A stretch of DNA of 64,000 nt from DASVRZ01 sp038228695 (GTDB lineage Bacteria > Verrucomicrobiota > Verrucomicrobiia > Chthoniobacterales > DASVRZ01): contig JBBRPA010000002.1 of NCBI GenBank assembly GCA_038228695.1, forward strand, positions 1 through 64,000, read 5' to 3'. Both the position numbers and the translations under genes were made by a program. Each line of letters begins with the position of its first letter. The first letter of the stretch is position 1. This document shows, in pieces, positions 31,902-40,651 of this stretch. The notes under the pieces are model-generated. The model saw only the letters and a program-made list of their open reading frames with translations. It was not told where the DNA came from and made no database searches.

Positions 31902-34088
31902 ATGATGTGGCTTCTGGCGGTTTTGACCCAATATCCCTTACTTTTTCCGGCTTTCGCAGGGGCTAGTTTGCTGCTTGGGGCGCTCTTTCCGCTCCTCGGC
32001 ACCAGTAAATTGCGCGGCTCGCGGAAAACGTCCATCGTGCTGGCCGGAGCCGTCGTGGGAGCGACGGTGGCGATTTCCGGTTGGGTGTTGCATGGGTCGT
32101 TTGGCCGGCCGGAGACAGATTTTTTTCTCTACGGTCTGCTGCTTTTGTTGCTTGTGGTGGTGCTTTTTGCCACGTGCCTGATTGTTGGCACCGGGCAGCC
32201 CACCTCGTTTTCTGAGGAAACTCTAGCGGATCACGAGTCGCAGCAGCGCAATCAGATTTTGACCGAGATTCCCGTGGGCGTCTGGAAACTCGGCCTCGGC
32301 GGTTACACGACGACGGTTAACTCGGAAATGTGCCGATTGCTCGAAATGGAACGTCCGGATGATCTCTCGGGCCACACCTATCATTCGTTCTTCACGCCGG
32401 ATTCGCTGAACCAGCTTCAACTGGAAAACTTCAGCGCGGAGGAAACCGTTCCGCGCGTTGGCGAAGGCGAGCTTGTTTCCAAGACTGGACGGAGACGCCT
32501 CGTCGAGGTGCGCGGCTTTCCCGAGTTCGACCAGAATGGTGGACAGATCGGCCTTTCGCTCATCATTCAGGACATCACCGAGACTCGCGCCTTGGAAACG
32601 GAGAACCGGAAACTGAACACGCTGCCCAAGTTTTGCCCGTTCCCGATCATGTCGTTCACTTCGTCGGCGAACCTCATCTACTTCAACGAGGCGGCTCGCG
32701 AACTCGCCCGCTCTCTCGGCAGCGAGGGCGACTTGGCCATTCTCCCGCTGGACATGCAGGAGATCATCAAAAACTGCATCGCCTCGGGCCAGACCGCCCA
32801 GCAGCACGAGATTAACCTCCGCGGCCGCACCATCCAATGGACTTTTTGCCCCATCAAAGAGGCGCAAGTGGTGCATTGCTACGCCATCGAAATCACCCAG
32901 CGGCTAAACCTCGAAAACCAACTTCGCCAAGCTCAGCGCATGGAATCCATCGGGCAACTCGCCGGCGGCATCGCCCATGACCTGAACAATCTGCTCAACA
33001 TCATCATGGGCTACACTGGCCTCCTGCAACTGCGGGTCAAAGACCGCCCCGAGGAAACCGATCACCTCAACCGTATTACCCACGCCACCGAGCGAGCCGC
33101 CGATCTCACCCAGAACCTGCTCACCTTCTCTCGCCGTCAGGTCATGCAGCCTAGGACGCTCGACCTGAACGAGATTCTCAACGCGCAGACCAAGGTAATT
33201 CAAGGCATCCTCGGCACAAAAATCACGCTCCAAACCACTTACGCGCCCGGTTTGCCGCCCGTCCAGATCGACCCCGAAATGGTCGAGCAAATCATTACTA
33301 ACCTCGTTACCAACGCTGCCGACGCCATGCCCGGCGGCGGCCAGATTATCATCAACACCCGCGGAATCGACATCGACGAACGTTCCCTCCCGGTGCACAG
33401 CGGCGGACGTATCGGGCACTTCGTTTGCCTAAGCGTCGCGGACACTGGCACCGGTATCGATCCGGAGATTGCCAACCGCATTTTCGAACCCTTCTTCTCG
33501 ACCAAGGGCGGCGGTAAAGAACGCGGATTGGGCTTGGCTGAAGTGCATAGCTCGATCAAGCAGCATCGCGGTTGGATCGAAGTCTCCAGCCAGCCTCGGC
33601 AGGGAGCTACCTTCCGCATTTACCTCCCGGCCACTCCGCAGGAATGGATCGACGACGACGAAAAAGTTGCGTCCGAACCCACCTTGCTCGAGGGCCGTGG
33701 CGAACGGATTCTCATCGTGGACGACGAACCGGCGCTCCTTTCTCTCGCCAGCAACGTCCTCGAAAGCTACGGCTACGAAATCATCGCTGCCGACTCGGGC
33801 GACGACGCCTTGGAAAAATGGAACGCAGTGGACGGAAAAATCGACCTCCTGCTAACGGACGTGGTCATGCCCGGAGGGATTGGTGGCACCGAACTGGCCC
33901 GCCGTTTCCGCGAGGAAAACCCCGATCTAAAAGTAATCTACACGAGCGGCTTTAATAAAGAGACGTTAAAGACCGATGAGACGGTCGCTGAGGGCATAAA
34001 TTTCCTACCGAAGCCTTACCTGTCCGCGCAACTCGCCAAATTGGTGCGGGCACAGTTCGACGCTAAGGAAACTTCTGAGGCGGAATAA
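31902..34088 (+). CDS. Hybrid sensor histidine kinase with PAS and receiver domains
   Basis: A 728-residue protein. Three predicted membrane helices lie in residues ~1-97. A PAS domain (about 115-235, IPVGVWKLGLGGYTTTVN..) and a second PAS-like region follow. HisKA has H359 in GGIAHDLNNLLNIIMGYTG. HATPase has NLVTNAADAMPGGG, DTGTGIDPE and an ERGLGLAEVHSSI box. The C-terminal receiver carries D653 (LLLTDVVMPGG). The order resembles CckA-type hybrid kinases. No partner regulator is next door, and the ligand of the PAS domain is unknown. Confidence 0.92.
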   Translation: MMWLLAVLTQYPLLFPAFAGASLLLGALFPLLGTSKLRGSRKTSIVLAGAVVGATVAISGWVLHGSFGRPETDFFLYGLLLLLLVVVLFATCLIVGTGQPTSFSEETLADHESQQRNQILTEIPVGVWKLGLGGYTTTVNSEMCRLLEMERPDDLSGHTYHSFFTPDSLNQLQLENFSAEETVPRVGEGELVSKTGRRRLVEVRGFPEFDQNGGQIGLSLIIQDITETRALETENRKLNTLPKFCPFPIMSFTSSANLIYFNEAARELARSLGSEGDLAILPLDMQEIIKNCIASGQTAQQHEINLRGRTIQWTFCPIKEAQVVHCYAIEITQRLNLENQLRQAQRMESIGQLAGGIAHDLNNLLNIIMGYTGLLQLRVKDRPEETDHLNRITHATERAADLTQNLLTFSRRQVMQPRTLDLNEILNAQTKVIQGILGTKITLQTTYAPGLPPVQIDPEMVEQIITNLVTNAADAMPGGGQIIINTRGIDIDERSLPVHSGGRIGHFVCLSVADTGTGIDPEIANRIFEPFFSTKGGGKERGLGLAEVHSSIKQHRGWIEVSSQPRQGATFRIYLPATPQEWIDDDEKVASEPTLLEGRGERILIVDDEPALLSLASNVLESYGYEIIAADSGDDALEKWNAVDGKIDLLLTDVVMPGGIGGTELARRFREENPDLKVIYTSGFNKETLKTDETVAEGINFLPKPYLSAQLAKLVRAQFDAKETSEAE

Positions 34089-34168
34089 AATTCCACACGA
34101 ACGGTGTAGCGTAAGCTCCGTTTCATGCGGATGAAAGTTTTCAAACCCTAATGCAGGTTAGGGAATAG

Positions 34169-35746
34169 TTAGAAGCCGGGTTGGCCGACGGAAAGATTTT
34201 CGCGGCGCTTGAGGAAAGTGACGAGATTCTCCGCGAGCCTTGAGCCGATGCCTTCGATGGCGGCGATTTCTTCGACGGTGGCTTTGCGCATCCGTTTGAC
34301 GCTGCCGAAATGGGTTAGTAAAAGCTGTTTGCGGTTCTGACTAACTCCAGGGCAATCATCCAGAATACTCTCGGCGATGCGGCGTTTCATGAGGAGTTGA
34401 TGGAAGCCATTAGCGAAGCGATGAGCCTCGTCGCGGATGCGTTGGAGCAGACGCACCGCGCCGGAATCGAGCGGCAATTGCAGGGGCAAGGGACGCCCAG
34501 GCCGGTAAATTTCCTCGTTTTCTTTAGCGAGGCCGATGATGGGAAGTTCGTGCAGGCCGAGGCGCTGGAGTTCTTTGCAGGCGGAACTGAGTTGGCCGCG
34601 TCCGCCATCGACGATGATCAAGTCGGGCAAGCGAACGGGAGAAGCGGTGCGGGTGATTCGCTCGATTGCATCCTGAGGATTTTCCTGAGAAAATTCGGCA
34701 GTATCGGGGTCGATTTCCCGAGCCTCGAGCAAAACGCGCGAATATCTTCTCCTAACTACCTCGGCCATGCTTGCAAAATCGTTCTGACCTTTCACCGTCT
34801 TGATTCGGTAGCGGCGATAGTTCGACTTGTCAGGCACGCCATTCCGAAAGCTAACCATCGAGGCTACGATGTGCGTGGTGGAGATATTGCTAATATCGAA
34901 GCACTCCATCACGGTTGGCGGCCGGTCCATTTGCAGCGCGTCGCGGAGGACTAACAAATCGTCTTTTGGATCAACCGTGCTGGGCAGGCTATGGCGGGTG
35001 AAGCGCTTGGTCGGTGCCGTGGTGCGGCGGAGATCGTCGATCATGTTGCGCAACTCCGCAGCCCGCTCGAAATCGAGTCTAGCGGCGGCCTTTTGCATTT
35101 CCTCTTCGAGCGGTGCTAGCAGTTCTTTCGATTGTCCGGTGAAAAACTGACATGCTAGATCGATTCGCTCGCGATATAATTCGGCCGTGATGTCGGCCAG
35201 TTTCATCGGCACCTGATAGGTGGAAGATTTCAGTTCGCGCTCGGTGGGAGTGCCGCGGCCAAAGGTGAGCACGCCAAATTTTTTTCGCATGAAGGCGAGG
35301 GTCTGACGCAGTGCGCCGGCGTGGGCGAAGGGACCGTAATAACGCGCACCGTCGTCCTTCTTGGTTCGCGACAAACGGAAACGCGGCCATTCCTCGCTCA
35401 TGTCCACTTTGACCATGAGGAAGCGTTTGTCGTCGCGAAAACTAATATTGTATTTTGGGCGGAATTCCTTGATCAGCTTGCCCTCGAGGAGAAGCGATTC
35501 GGGTTCGCTTTTGACGGTGTGAAATTCGAAGTCCCAGACCGTGTCGAGGAGCGCTCGGGTCTTGGCGTCGGCGGTCATTTTCCGCGAGGGCATGAAGTAT
35601 TGTCCGACTCGTTTACGGAGGTCTTTGGCTTTGCCGACGTAGATCACTCGGTTGAGCCGGTCGCGCATCAGGTAAACCCCGGGCCGATGCGGCACGTCGT
35701 GAAGTTTCTTGTTGAGGTCGGGGCGTTCGCGGAGGATTTCAGCCAT
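34169..35746 (-). CDS. uvrC: UvrABC system protein C
   Basis: A 525-residue UvrC. The GIY-YIG nuclease domain (RPGVYLMRDRLNRVIYVGKAKDLRKRVGQYF) is at the N-terminus. The UVR domain (LEEEMQKAAARLDFERAAELRNMIDDL) and the RNase H-like UvrC domain with catalytic Asp (ECFDISNIS..., PDLIIVDGGRGQL) follow. A C-terminal HhH domain (CPGVSQNRKQLLL, IEGIGSRLAENL) closes it. It is somewhat shorter than E. coli UvrC but all domains are present. It makes the two cuts in nucleotide excision repair. The start is one base after the metallophosphoesterase stop on the same strand. Confidence 0.96.
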   Translation of the reverse strand: MAEILRERPDLNKKLHDVPHRPGVYLMRDRLNRVIYVGKAKDLRKRVGQYFMPSRKMTADAKTRALLDTVWDFEFHTVKSEPESLLLEGKLIKEFRPKYNISFRDDKRFLMVKVDMSEEWPRFRLSRTKKDDGARYYGPFAHAGALRQTLAFMRKKFGVLTFGRGTPTERELKSSTYQVPMKLADITAELYRERIDLACQFFTGQSKELLAPLEEEMQKAAARLDFERAAELRNMIDDLRRTTAPTKRFTRHSLPSTVDPKDDLLVLRDALQMDRPPTVMECFDISNISTTHIVASMVSFRNGVPDKSNYRRYRIKTVKGQNDFASMAEVVRRRYSRVLLEAREIDPDTAEFSQENPQDAIERITRTASPVRLPDLIIVDGGRGQLSSACKELQRLGLHELPIIGLAKENEEIYRPGRPLPLQLPLDSGAVRLLQRIRDEAHRFANGFHQLLMKRRIAESILDDCPGVSQNRKQLLLTHFGSVKRMRKATVEEIAAIEGIGSRLAENLVTFLKRRENLSVGQPGF

Positions 35747-35747
35747 G

Positions 35748-36575
35748 TTAGCTGGCGGCGAGGGTCAGTTCGGTGACTTCCGGGATGCTGCCCAGCCGGA
35801 GCGGGACATACATCGTGCCGATGCCTCGGTTGGTGTAAACGTGGGTCTGGCGGACTTTGCGCAACCCGCGCCAATATTTCTGGCCCCAAGCCGGGAGGAG
35901 TGGCGCACCGAGAAGTGGTAGGCAAATCTGTCCGCCGTGGGAATGACCGGAGAGTTGTAGTCCAATGCCCGCGTCGTCGGGAACGAGATCGATGAAGTCG
36001 GGTTCGTGCGCGAGTAGAATGGTCGACGAATGCCCGCGTCGGCGGAAGAGAGCGGCGGAGAGGTTCGGATTGCCGTTGCAGAGGGAATCTACCCCCGCGA
36101 GATAGATGCTGGAGCCGTCGCGGGTGATCTCGTGGCCTTGGTTGCGGAGAACTTCCAGTCCGCCGGCGCGGAGCAGATGCGTGATGCGTTCGGGGCCGGA
36201 TCCGTGGTCGTGGTTCCCGAGTACGCTGCTCACTCCGTGCCGTGCGCGAAGTTGGGAAAGGGTGGGAACGAGTTCGGCAATGGCACCGCTGCCTCGAGTG
36301 ATGAAATCGCCCGTGATAACTGTGAGATCGGGTTGGAGAGAATTAGCGAGATCGACGGCATGGGCGATCTGCCGCAAGGTGGTGTAGGGGCGGTAATGCA
36401 AGTCGCTCAATTGCACGATGCGGAATCCCACAAACGCGGCGGGCAATCCGGTGACGGGAACGACCACTTTTTCGACGCGGACCTGCCATGGCTCGAATAA
36501 AGCGGGATAGGCCACGCCTGCCGCTACGGTGGCTTGGAATGTTCCCTTGAGGAATGCCCGTCTGGTGATGCCCAT
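35748..36575 (-). CDS. Metallophosphoesterase with Tat-like signal
   Basis: From ATG 36575 it encodes 275 residues. The N-terminus MGITRRAFLKGTFQATVAAG carries a twin-arginine motif. The calcineurin-like metal ligands are visible: QLSDLHY, TGDF, GNHDHG, LLAHEPD and LSGHSHGGQ. Such YaeI-like enzymes act outside or at the membrane on phosphoester substrates, possibly lipid or UDP-sugar derived. Substrate is unknown. It is immediately upstream of uvrC on the minus strand. Confidence 0.9.
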   Translation of the reverse strand: MGITRRAFLKGTFQATVAAGVAYPALFEPWQVRVEKVVVPVTGLPAAFVGFRIVQLSDLHYRPYTTLRQIAHAVDLANSLQPDLTVITGDFITRGSGAIAELVPTLSQLRARHGVSSVLGNHDHGSGPERITHLLRAGGLEVLRNQGHEITRDGSSIYLAGVDSLCNGNPNLSAALFRRRGHSSTILLAHEPDFIDLVPDDAGIGLQLSGHSHGGQICLPLLGAPLLPAWGQKYWRGLRKVRQTHVYTNRGIGTMYVPLRLGSIPEVTELTLAAS

Positions 36576-36663
36576 CGGCGAGGAGGGTAACACAGGTTGC
36601 CCAGTTCGTCCTAAAAGGAGAAAATGGGAATGGTCGGTTGACCACCGCCGCCGAAGCTGAAGT

Positions 36664-37104
36664 TTAGCGCACCGCGGCGGCGTGAGTCTCGGTCAAATCG
36701 TCGATGAAATTCAGCGTCACGGCATCCAAGATATGGCCGTTGTCGGTGAGCCCGGCAGCGGCGAGAATGTTTTTCCGAACATCGTCGGTGTGATTGTACC
36801 CGACCACGCCTCCATTGATATCGGCAATGGTCGTGGCGTCGAGTTTTACGCCGGGTTGGCTGGCGATCCATTTTTCAAACTCGAAATAAGTCGGCTTCAC
36901 GGTGGCAATGAAGGCGCGGGCGGCGTCGGGGTCGATGCCGATGGCCTCAAGCACCATGTGATCGTAGCCGGGCCCGATGTCCTTGTAGCCGTCGGCGAGG
37001 CGACCGGTGGCGCTGAGGAGGCTTTTCAGCCAAAGGCGGGGGAGGTGATTGATGCCGAGAAGGCCGGGGGTCGAGGATGGAATGGTTGGGACGATTTTGT
37101 TCAT
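36664..37104 (-). CDS. DUF5069 protein
   Basis: A 146-residue protein. It has the DUF5069 layout: PGLLGINHLPRLWLKSLLSATGRLADGYKDIGPGYDHMVLEAIGIDPDAARAFI near the start and GYNHTDDVRKNILAA in the C-terminal half. Function is unknown; the family is common in Verrucomicrobiota and Planctomycetota and was a pointer for the host. It stands alone with no signal peptide. Confidence 0.8.
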   Translation of the reverse strand: MNKIVPTIPSSTPGLLGINHLPRLWLKSLLSATGRLADGYKDIGPGYDHMVLEAIGIDPDAARAFIATVKPTYFEFEKWIASQPGVKLDATTIADINGGVVGYNHTDDVRKNILAAAGLTDNGHILDAVTLNFIDDLTETHAAAVR

Positions 37105-37261
37105 GGAGTCGGGTTGGTTGAAATGGCTTGTTAGCGGTGGTTCCCGAGCGAAACAACGGGTGCCTCAGGTCGCATGAAACTTTATACGCGTTCCGCGGGC
37201 TGGGAGCATCGTTTTTTTTACAGAGTTTGAAATGAGCAAGCGGCGTGGTAACGTCCCGCTC

Positions 37262-37873
37262 ATGGAAAAAACGCCCGCCCAAGTGAGCTTCGCGCCCGGT
37301 GTGATTGCGGAATGCCAGCGGGTGTTGCGAGTGGCGAATCCGGCTCTTTTTTCGATGTCGGCGGTGACCTATCATGCGGGATTCCGGCGGCTCGACGACC
37401 GTTTTTCGAGCTGGTTGCATAGTACGTTTCAGCAACAGATTTTGCCCGGACTGCTCGATGCGGTTCGCTGCGGTGGGGATGAGAAAGGGCGGGAGCTCCT
37501 CGAATGTGACGCCCGGATTTTGCGCAGTGCGACCGACCTGTTACGGAACGGAAGCGGCCGCGCTGGACGGTTGCTCCTGCGTCAGGGAGTTCCCGCTGGG
37601 GTGAAATGCCTTCAGCGGGTGCGCGCGGCAGCTGAGAGCGGCACGGTCGAAGCCCATCTGGCGACGATTTTTGGAGCGCGCTGCGGCATTTTTTCCATCG
37701 GTGAACGGACTGCGGCCTTGGCCTATGTTTATCTCGAATTGCGGACTGGTGCGCCTGACTGGCACGACGGCCATTTTCACGAAAAACTGACGGACGCGTC
37801 CGAGGTTATCGGACAATTTTTCGACCGGGAGGAAGGCTCCTGCCGGTTTGCAGAGCGGAGAACGCATGGCTGA
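37262..37873 (+). CDS. Hypothetical protein upstream of clpS
   Basis: A 203-residue protein from ATG 37262; an alternative ATG 37232 adds ten residues. Segments include RLDDRFSSWLHSTFQQQILPGLLDAVRCGGDEKGRELLECDARILRSATDLLRNGSGRAGRLLL and TVEAHLATIFGARCGIFSIGERTAALAYVYLELRTG. It is mainly helical and cytoplasmic. No family is recognised. Its stop overlaps the clpS start by eight bases, so they are probably coupled; any functional link to ClpS is untested. Confidence 0.7.
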   Translation: MEKTPAQVSFAPGVIAECQRVLRVANPALFSMSAVTYHAGFRRLDDRFSSWLHSTFQQQILPGLLDAVRCGGDEKGRELLECDARILRSATDLLRNGSGRAGRLLLRQGVPAGVKCLQRVRAAAESGTVEAHLATIFGARCGIFSIGERTAALAYVYLELRTGAPDWHDGHFHEKLTDASEVIGQFFDREEGSCRFAERRTHG

Positions 37874-38144
37874 CACGCTCACAGAGGAAAAAACCAGCAC
37901 CGAGGAGGCAGTGGACCGCCCGTGGAATGTGTTGGTGCACAACGACCCGATCAACCTCATGAGTTACGTCACTATGGTCTTCCAGCGCGTGCTTGGTTTC
38001 TCCCGGCAACGCGCCGAAAAACACATGATGGAGGTCCACAAACGTGGGCGATCCGTCGTCTGGACCGGCGAGCGTGAGAAGGGCGAGATGATCGTTCAGC
38101 AACTCCACGGCTATCTCCTGCTGGCTACGATCGAAAAGGACTAA
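37866..38144 (+). CDS. clpS: ATP-dependent Clp protease adaptor ClpS
   Basis: A 92-residue ClpS from ATG 37866. Conserved marks are the VLVHNDPINLMSYVTMVFQRVL segment with the NDP(I)N motif that binds N-degron side chains, then HKRGRSVVWTGEREKGE with the conserved charged turn. It delivers N-end rule substrates to ClpA or ClpC. No clp ATPase or protease gene is in the window. A DUF2017 gene follows after five bases, the same order as seen in actinobacteria. Confidence 0.93.
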   Translation: MADTLTEEKTSTEEAVDRPWNVLVHNDPINLMSYVTMVFQRVLGFSRQRAEKHMMEVHKRGRSVVWTGEREKGEMIVQQLHGYLLLATIEKD

Positions 38145-38149
38145 CTGGG

Positions 38150-38656
38150 ATGAAGTTTTTTAATTACGAAGGGAAGGCCGCCGAGTTTTCCGGGATCGAT
38201 CCGTTTCTGGCCGAGGTCATCCGCCAGATCCTGCGTGCCGCCAATTCCGAAGACAACGCCGCTGCGCGCGCCCGGATCTTTTCCTCGCCCAGCGCGGAAA
38301 ACGACGAACTCGCACGCGATTGGGAGGAACTGGTCGTTCCCGAGCTCGCCACCCAATTCGAGGACGCCATCTCGCTCCTGGAAACGGACCTTACGGAAAA
38401 CCTCACCATGGGCAACGAGGAAGAGGATTTTCCTTACAGCCTCCGTATCCCGTTCGCGCACATCGACGCTTGGCTCAGCGGATTGAATCAGGCCCGGCTG
38501 GTTCTTGCGGCCCGGCACGATTTTTCCGATGAAGAATTATCCGGCGGAATTCAGCCCCAACTCGCCTCGCTGCGCGACTTGGCGCTTTATCAGATTGCCA
38601 TCTATGGCTGGATGCAGGAGTTGCTTCTGACCGTGCTTCCACCGCCGACGGCCTGA
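38150..38656 (+). CDS. DUF2017 family protein
   Basis: A 168-residue protein. DUF2017 proteins lie directly downstream of clpS in Actinobacteria, and this gene has the same position and a compatible all-helical layout (ELVVPELATQFEDAISLLETDL, RIPFAHIDAWLSGLNQARLVLAAR, LASLRDLALYQIAIYGWMQEL). Function is unknown. Its tight spacing (five bases) after clpS suggests co-translation and maybe a joint role in regulated proteolysis, which is inference. Confidence 0.75.
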   Translation: MKFFNYEGKAAEFSGIDPFLAEVIRQILRAANSEDNAAARARIFSSPSAENDELARDWEELVVPELATQFEDAISLLETDLTENLTMGNEEEDFPYSLRIPFAHIDAWLSGLNQARLVLAARHDFSDEELSGGIQPQLASLRDLALYQIAIYGWMQELLLTVLPPPTA

Positions 38657-38748
38657 GTGGACTGGGTCGTTCGCGGAGGAATTTTTAGGAAAAATAATCG
38701 TTGCTGGTCGGCGTTTTCGACCTAAAATGTCGGCTCTCCAAAATTTTT

Positions 38749-38822
38749 GGAGTCGTAGCTCAATCGGTTAGAGCGCCGCCCTGTCACGGCGGAGGTTGCG
38801 GGTTCGAGCCCCGTCGACTCCG
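38749..38822 (+). tRNA. tRNA-Asp (anticodon GTC)
   Basis: A 74-nt cloverleaf. The acceptor arms GGAGTCG (38749-38755) and CGACTCC (38815-38821) pair fully, with discriminator G at 38822. The anticodon arm reads CCGCC CTGTCAC GGCGG with anticodon GTC, and the T arm has GGTTCGAGCC. CCA is not encoded, so it must be added after transcription. G as discriminator fits Asp identity. Confidence 0.97.
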
Positions 38823-38918
38823 TATTGGATTTTCTTCCGGCTCTGTGTTGGTTTTCCTCGGTAATGAGTCTTGCCTGCGCACTTGATTATCTCGGCATCG
38901 TCCCTATCGTTCAGATCC

Positions 38919-39416
38919 ATGCAACGTTTTCTGCTCCTGTTCACTTTCGGCGCAGCACTTTTTCTCGGGGGATGCAAGACTCCTAAGGCAACTGCGGACA
39001 AGCCCGAGGTGGAAAAGAAAAAAGAAAGCGAATGGGTGCACCCGAACGACGGCGGGGACACGGAATTTCGCAGCTTCGTCGGCAAGTTGCGGAAGGCTGC
39101 GGCGGAGAAGGACGTGCGCTCGCTATCGCGGCTGATGACCGAGGATTTTGGCTACAGTTGGGAGCCGGGGAGTGACGGTTACGGATGCTTCAAATACTGG
39201 GACGACAACAATGTGTGGCCCGAGTTGCAGCGGGTCGTGGGTAGCCAGTTTCTGCCTAATGGGGGTTATCTGACCGCGCCTCCCGAGTTTCACGATGATC
39301 CTGCCTATGCGGGATTCCGGGCTGGGGTTCGGAAGGACCAGGGCGTTTACAAATTTGCCTACTTCGTTCCTGCGCAGAATGTGAAGATGGCTGCGCCGCC
39401 CAAGCCGGGGAACTGA
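38919..39416 (+). CDS. Small lipoprotein of unknown function
   Basis: From ATG 38919 it encodes 165 residues. An N-terminal lipobox LFLGGC ends a signal (QRFLLLFTFGAALFLGGC), then a Lys/Glu-rich linker precedes a globular domain (DTEFRSFVGKLRKAAAEKDVRSLSRLMTEDFGYSWEPGSDG). The last part recalls NTF2/SnoaL-like small domains, but I do not assign it. It lies just after the tRNA-Asp gene and four bases before a FabZ-like gene. Confidence 0.72.
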   Translation: MQRFLLLFTFGAALFLGGCKTPKATADKPEVEKKKESEWVHPNDGGDTEFRSFVGKLRKAAAEKDVRSLSRLMTEDFGYSWEPGSDGYGCFKYWDDNNVWPELQRVVGSQFLPNGGYLTAPPEFHDDPAYAGFRAGVRKDQGVYKFAYFVPAQNVKMAAPPKPGN

Positions 39417-39420
39417 GGGA

Positions 39421-39855
39421 ATGGGCGACGAATTGCAGCGGCACGGACTGCCGCATGGGGAGCCTTTTATTTTTGTGGATCGCGTGCTCGAAACGCGCAA
39501 TGGAGAGTGGGCAAGGTGCGAAGTGGTTTTCGGTGCGGAACGCGACTTTTTCCGGGGTCATTTCCCAGGGCGGCCGATTGTCCCTGGGGTCATCCTGACC
39601 GAGGCGCTCGCGCAAACGGCGGGTATCGCAGCGGGCAGCGGGGCGGGAATAAAGCGGGGCTTTTTGCTCTCTGCCATCCGAGCCATGAAATTCAAACGCG
39701 CCGTTCTGCCGAATGAAGTGATCGAATTGGAAACCACGAAGCGCGGGGAAATGGGCGGGTTGCTCCAGTTCGACGCCGTGGCCCGCGTGGGCGGCGAGAT
39801 CGTCACCGAGGGACAAATCATTCTGAGCGAGACGTCCGGGGCGGGACCCGCCTGA
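39421..39855 (+). CDS. Beta-hydroxyacyl-ACP dehydratase, FabZ-like
   Basis: A 144-residue hot-dog fold protein. The FabZ motifs are HGEPFIFVDRV (residues 12-22) and FFRGHFPGRPIVPGVILTEALAQTAG, with catalytic H47 and E61. It removes water from 3-hydroxyacyl-ACP in fatty acid synthesis. The tight GHFPG and PGVILTEALAQ segments make the assignment firm. Its neighbours are glycosyltransferases, so it might serve lipid or glycolipid synthesis rather than the main fatty acid operon. It is followed by a GT2 gene after 13 bases. Confidence 0.9.
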   Translation: MGDELQRHGLPHGEPFIFVDRVLETRNGEWARCEVVFGAERDFFRGHFPGRPIVPGVILTEALAQTAGIAAGSGAGIKRGFLLSAIRAMKFKRAVLPNEVIELETTKRGEMGGLLQFDAVARVGGEIVTEGQIILSETSGAGPA

Positions 39856-39868
39856 TTTGGGAAACGTT

Positions 39869-40651
39869 ATGCCGCGGTTTGCCATCATTATTCCCGCCTG
39901 TAACGAGGCCGAGGCGTTGCCGATTACTCTGGAAAAGCTGCGGCAGGTGCTGGACCCGGCCGAATTTGCGATTGCGGTGGGTGCGAACGGCTGCACGGAT
40001 GCAACCGCGGAACTTGCGTGCGGACTCGGCGCGATCGTGGGCGAAACGGCCGAGCGCGGGTATGGTCACGGCTGCCGGGCTGCGATCGACGCGGTGACTG
40101 CGGTTCGCCCGGAGGTGGAGGCGTATGTTTTCTTTGCGGCGGACGGTGCGAACGACGCCCGCGATATTTCCCGGCTGGTGACGGTTTACAAGGAAGGATG
40201 TCCTTTCGTGCTCGGCCAGCGAACACGGCTTTTGGAAAACTGGAGCCGAATGACCGCGCTGCACGTGCTGGCAAATCGGGTGCTCGGGCTCTGGTGCGGT
40301 CTCTTGGCGGGTCGTTTTTATTGCGATTTGGGGCCGCTACGAATTCTGTCGCGGAGTCTTTTTGAGGGCCTGCAAATGCGGGAGTGCACTTATGGTTGGA
40401 CGATTGAGCCACAGATTCTCGCGGCGCGACTGGGAATTCCGACGCGGGAAATCGACGTCACGGAAAATCCACGAATCGCTGGCGAACAGAAAGTGAGTCA
40501 CGTAAGCTGGCGCCGCACCCTTCAGGTGGGCGGTCAAATTCTGGCCGCTGGCTGGCGGGCGCGCCGCCGTTCTCTGCCCATCCCTGTCGAGTCATGCCGT
40601 CCGTCCCTGCACCCGCCATTGAGCACGAAGGATTTTCCGAATCCCGTGTGA
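39869..40651 (+). CDS. Family 2 glycosyltransferase
   Basis: From ATG 39869 it encodes 260 residues of a GT2 fold. It has IIIPACNEAEALPITLEKLRQVL, then a DxD-like region (FFAADGANDARDISRLV, with ADGA standing in for the classic DxD), and LWCGLLAGRFYCDLGPLRILSR and TYGWTIEPQILAARLGIPTREIDV. These fit dolichyl-phosphate-like or YqcE-type transferases. Substrate is unknown. The end overlaps the next gene by 58 bases in another frame. Confidence 0.85.
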   Translation: MPRFAIIIPACNEAEALPITLEKLRQVLDPAEFAIAVGANGCTDATAELACGLGAIVGETAERGYGHGCRAAIDAVTAVRPEVEAYVFFAADGANDARDISRLVTVYKEGCPFVLGQRTRLLENWSRMTALHVLANRVLGLWCGLLAGRFYCDLGPLRILSRSLFEGLQMRECTYGWTIEPQILAARLGIPTREIDVTENPRIAGEQKVSHVSWRRTLQVGGQILAAGWRARRRSLPIPVESCRPSLHPPLSTKDFPNPV

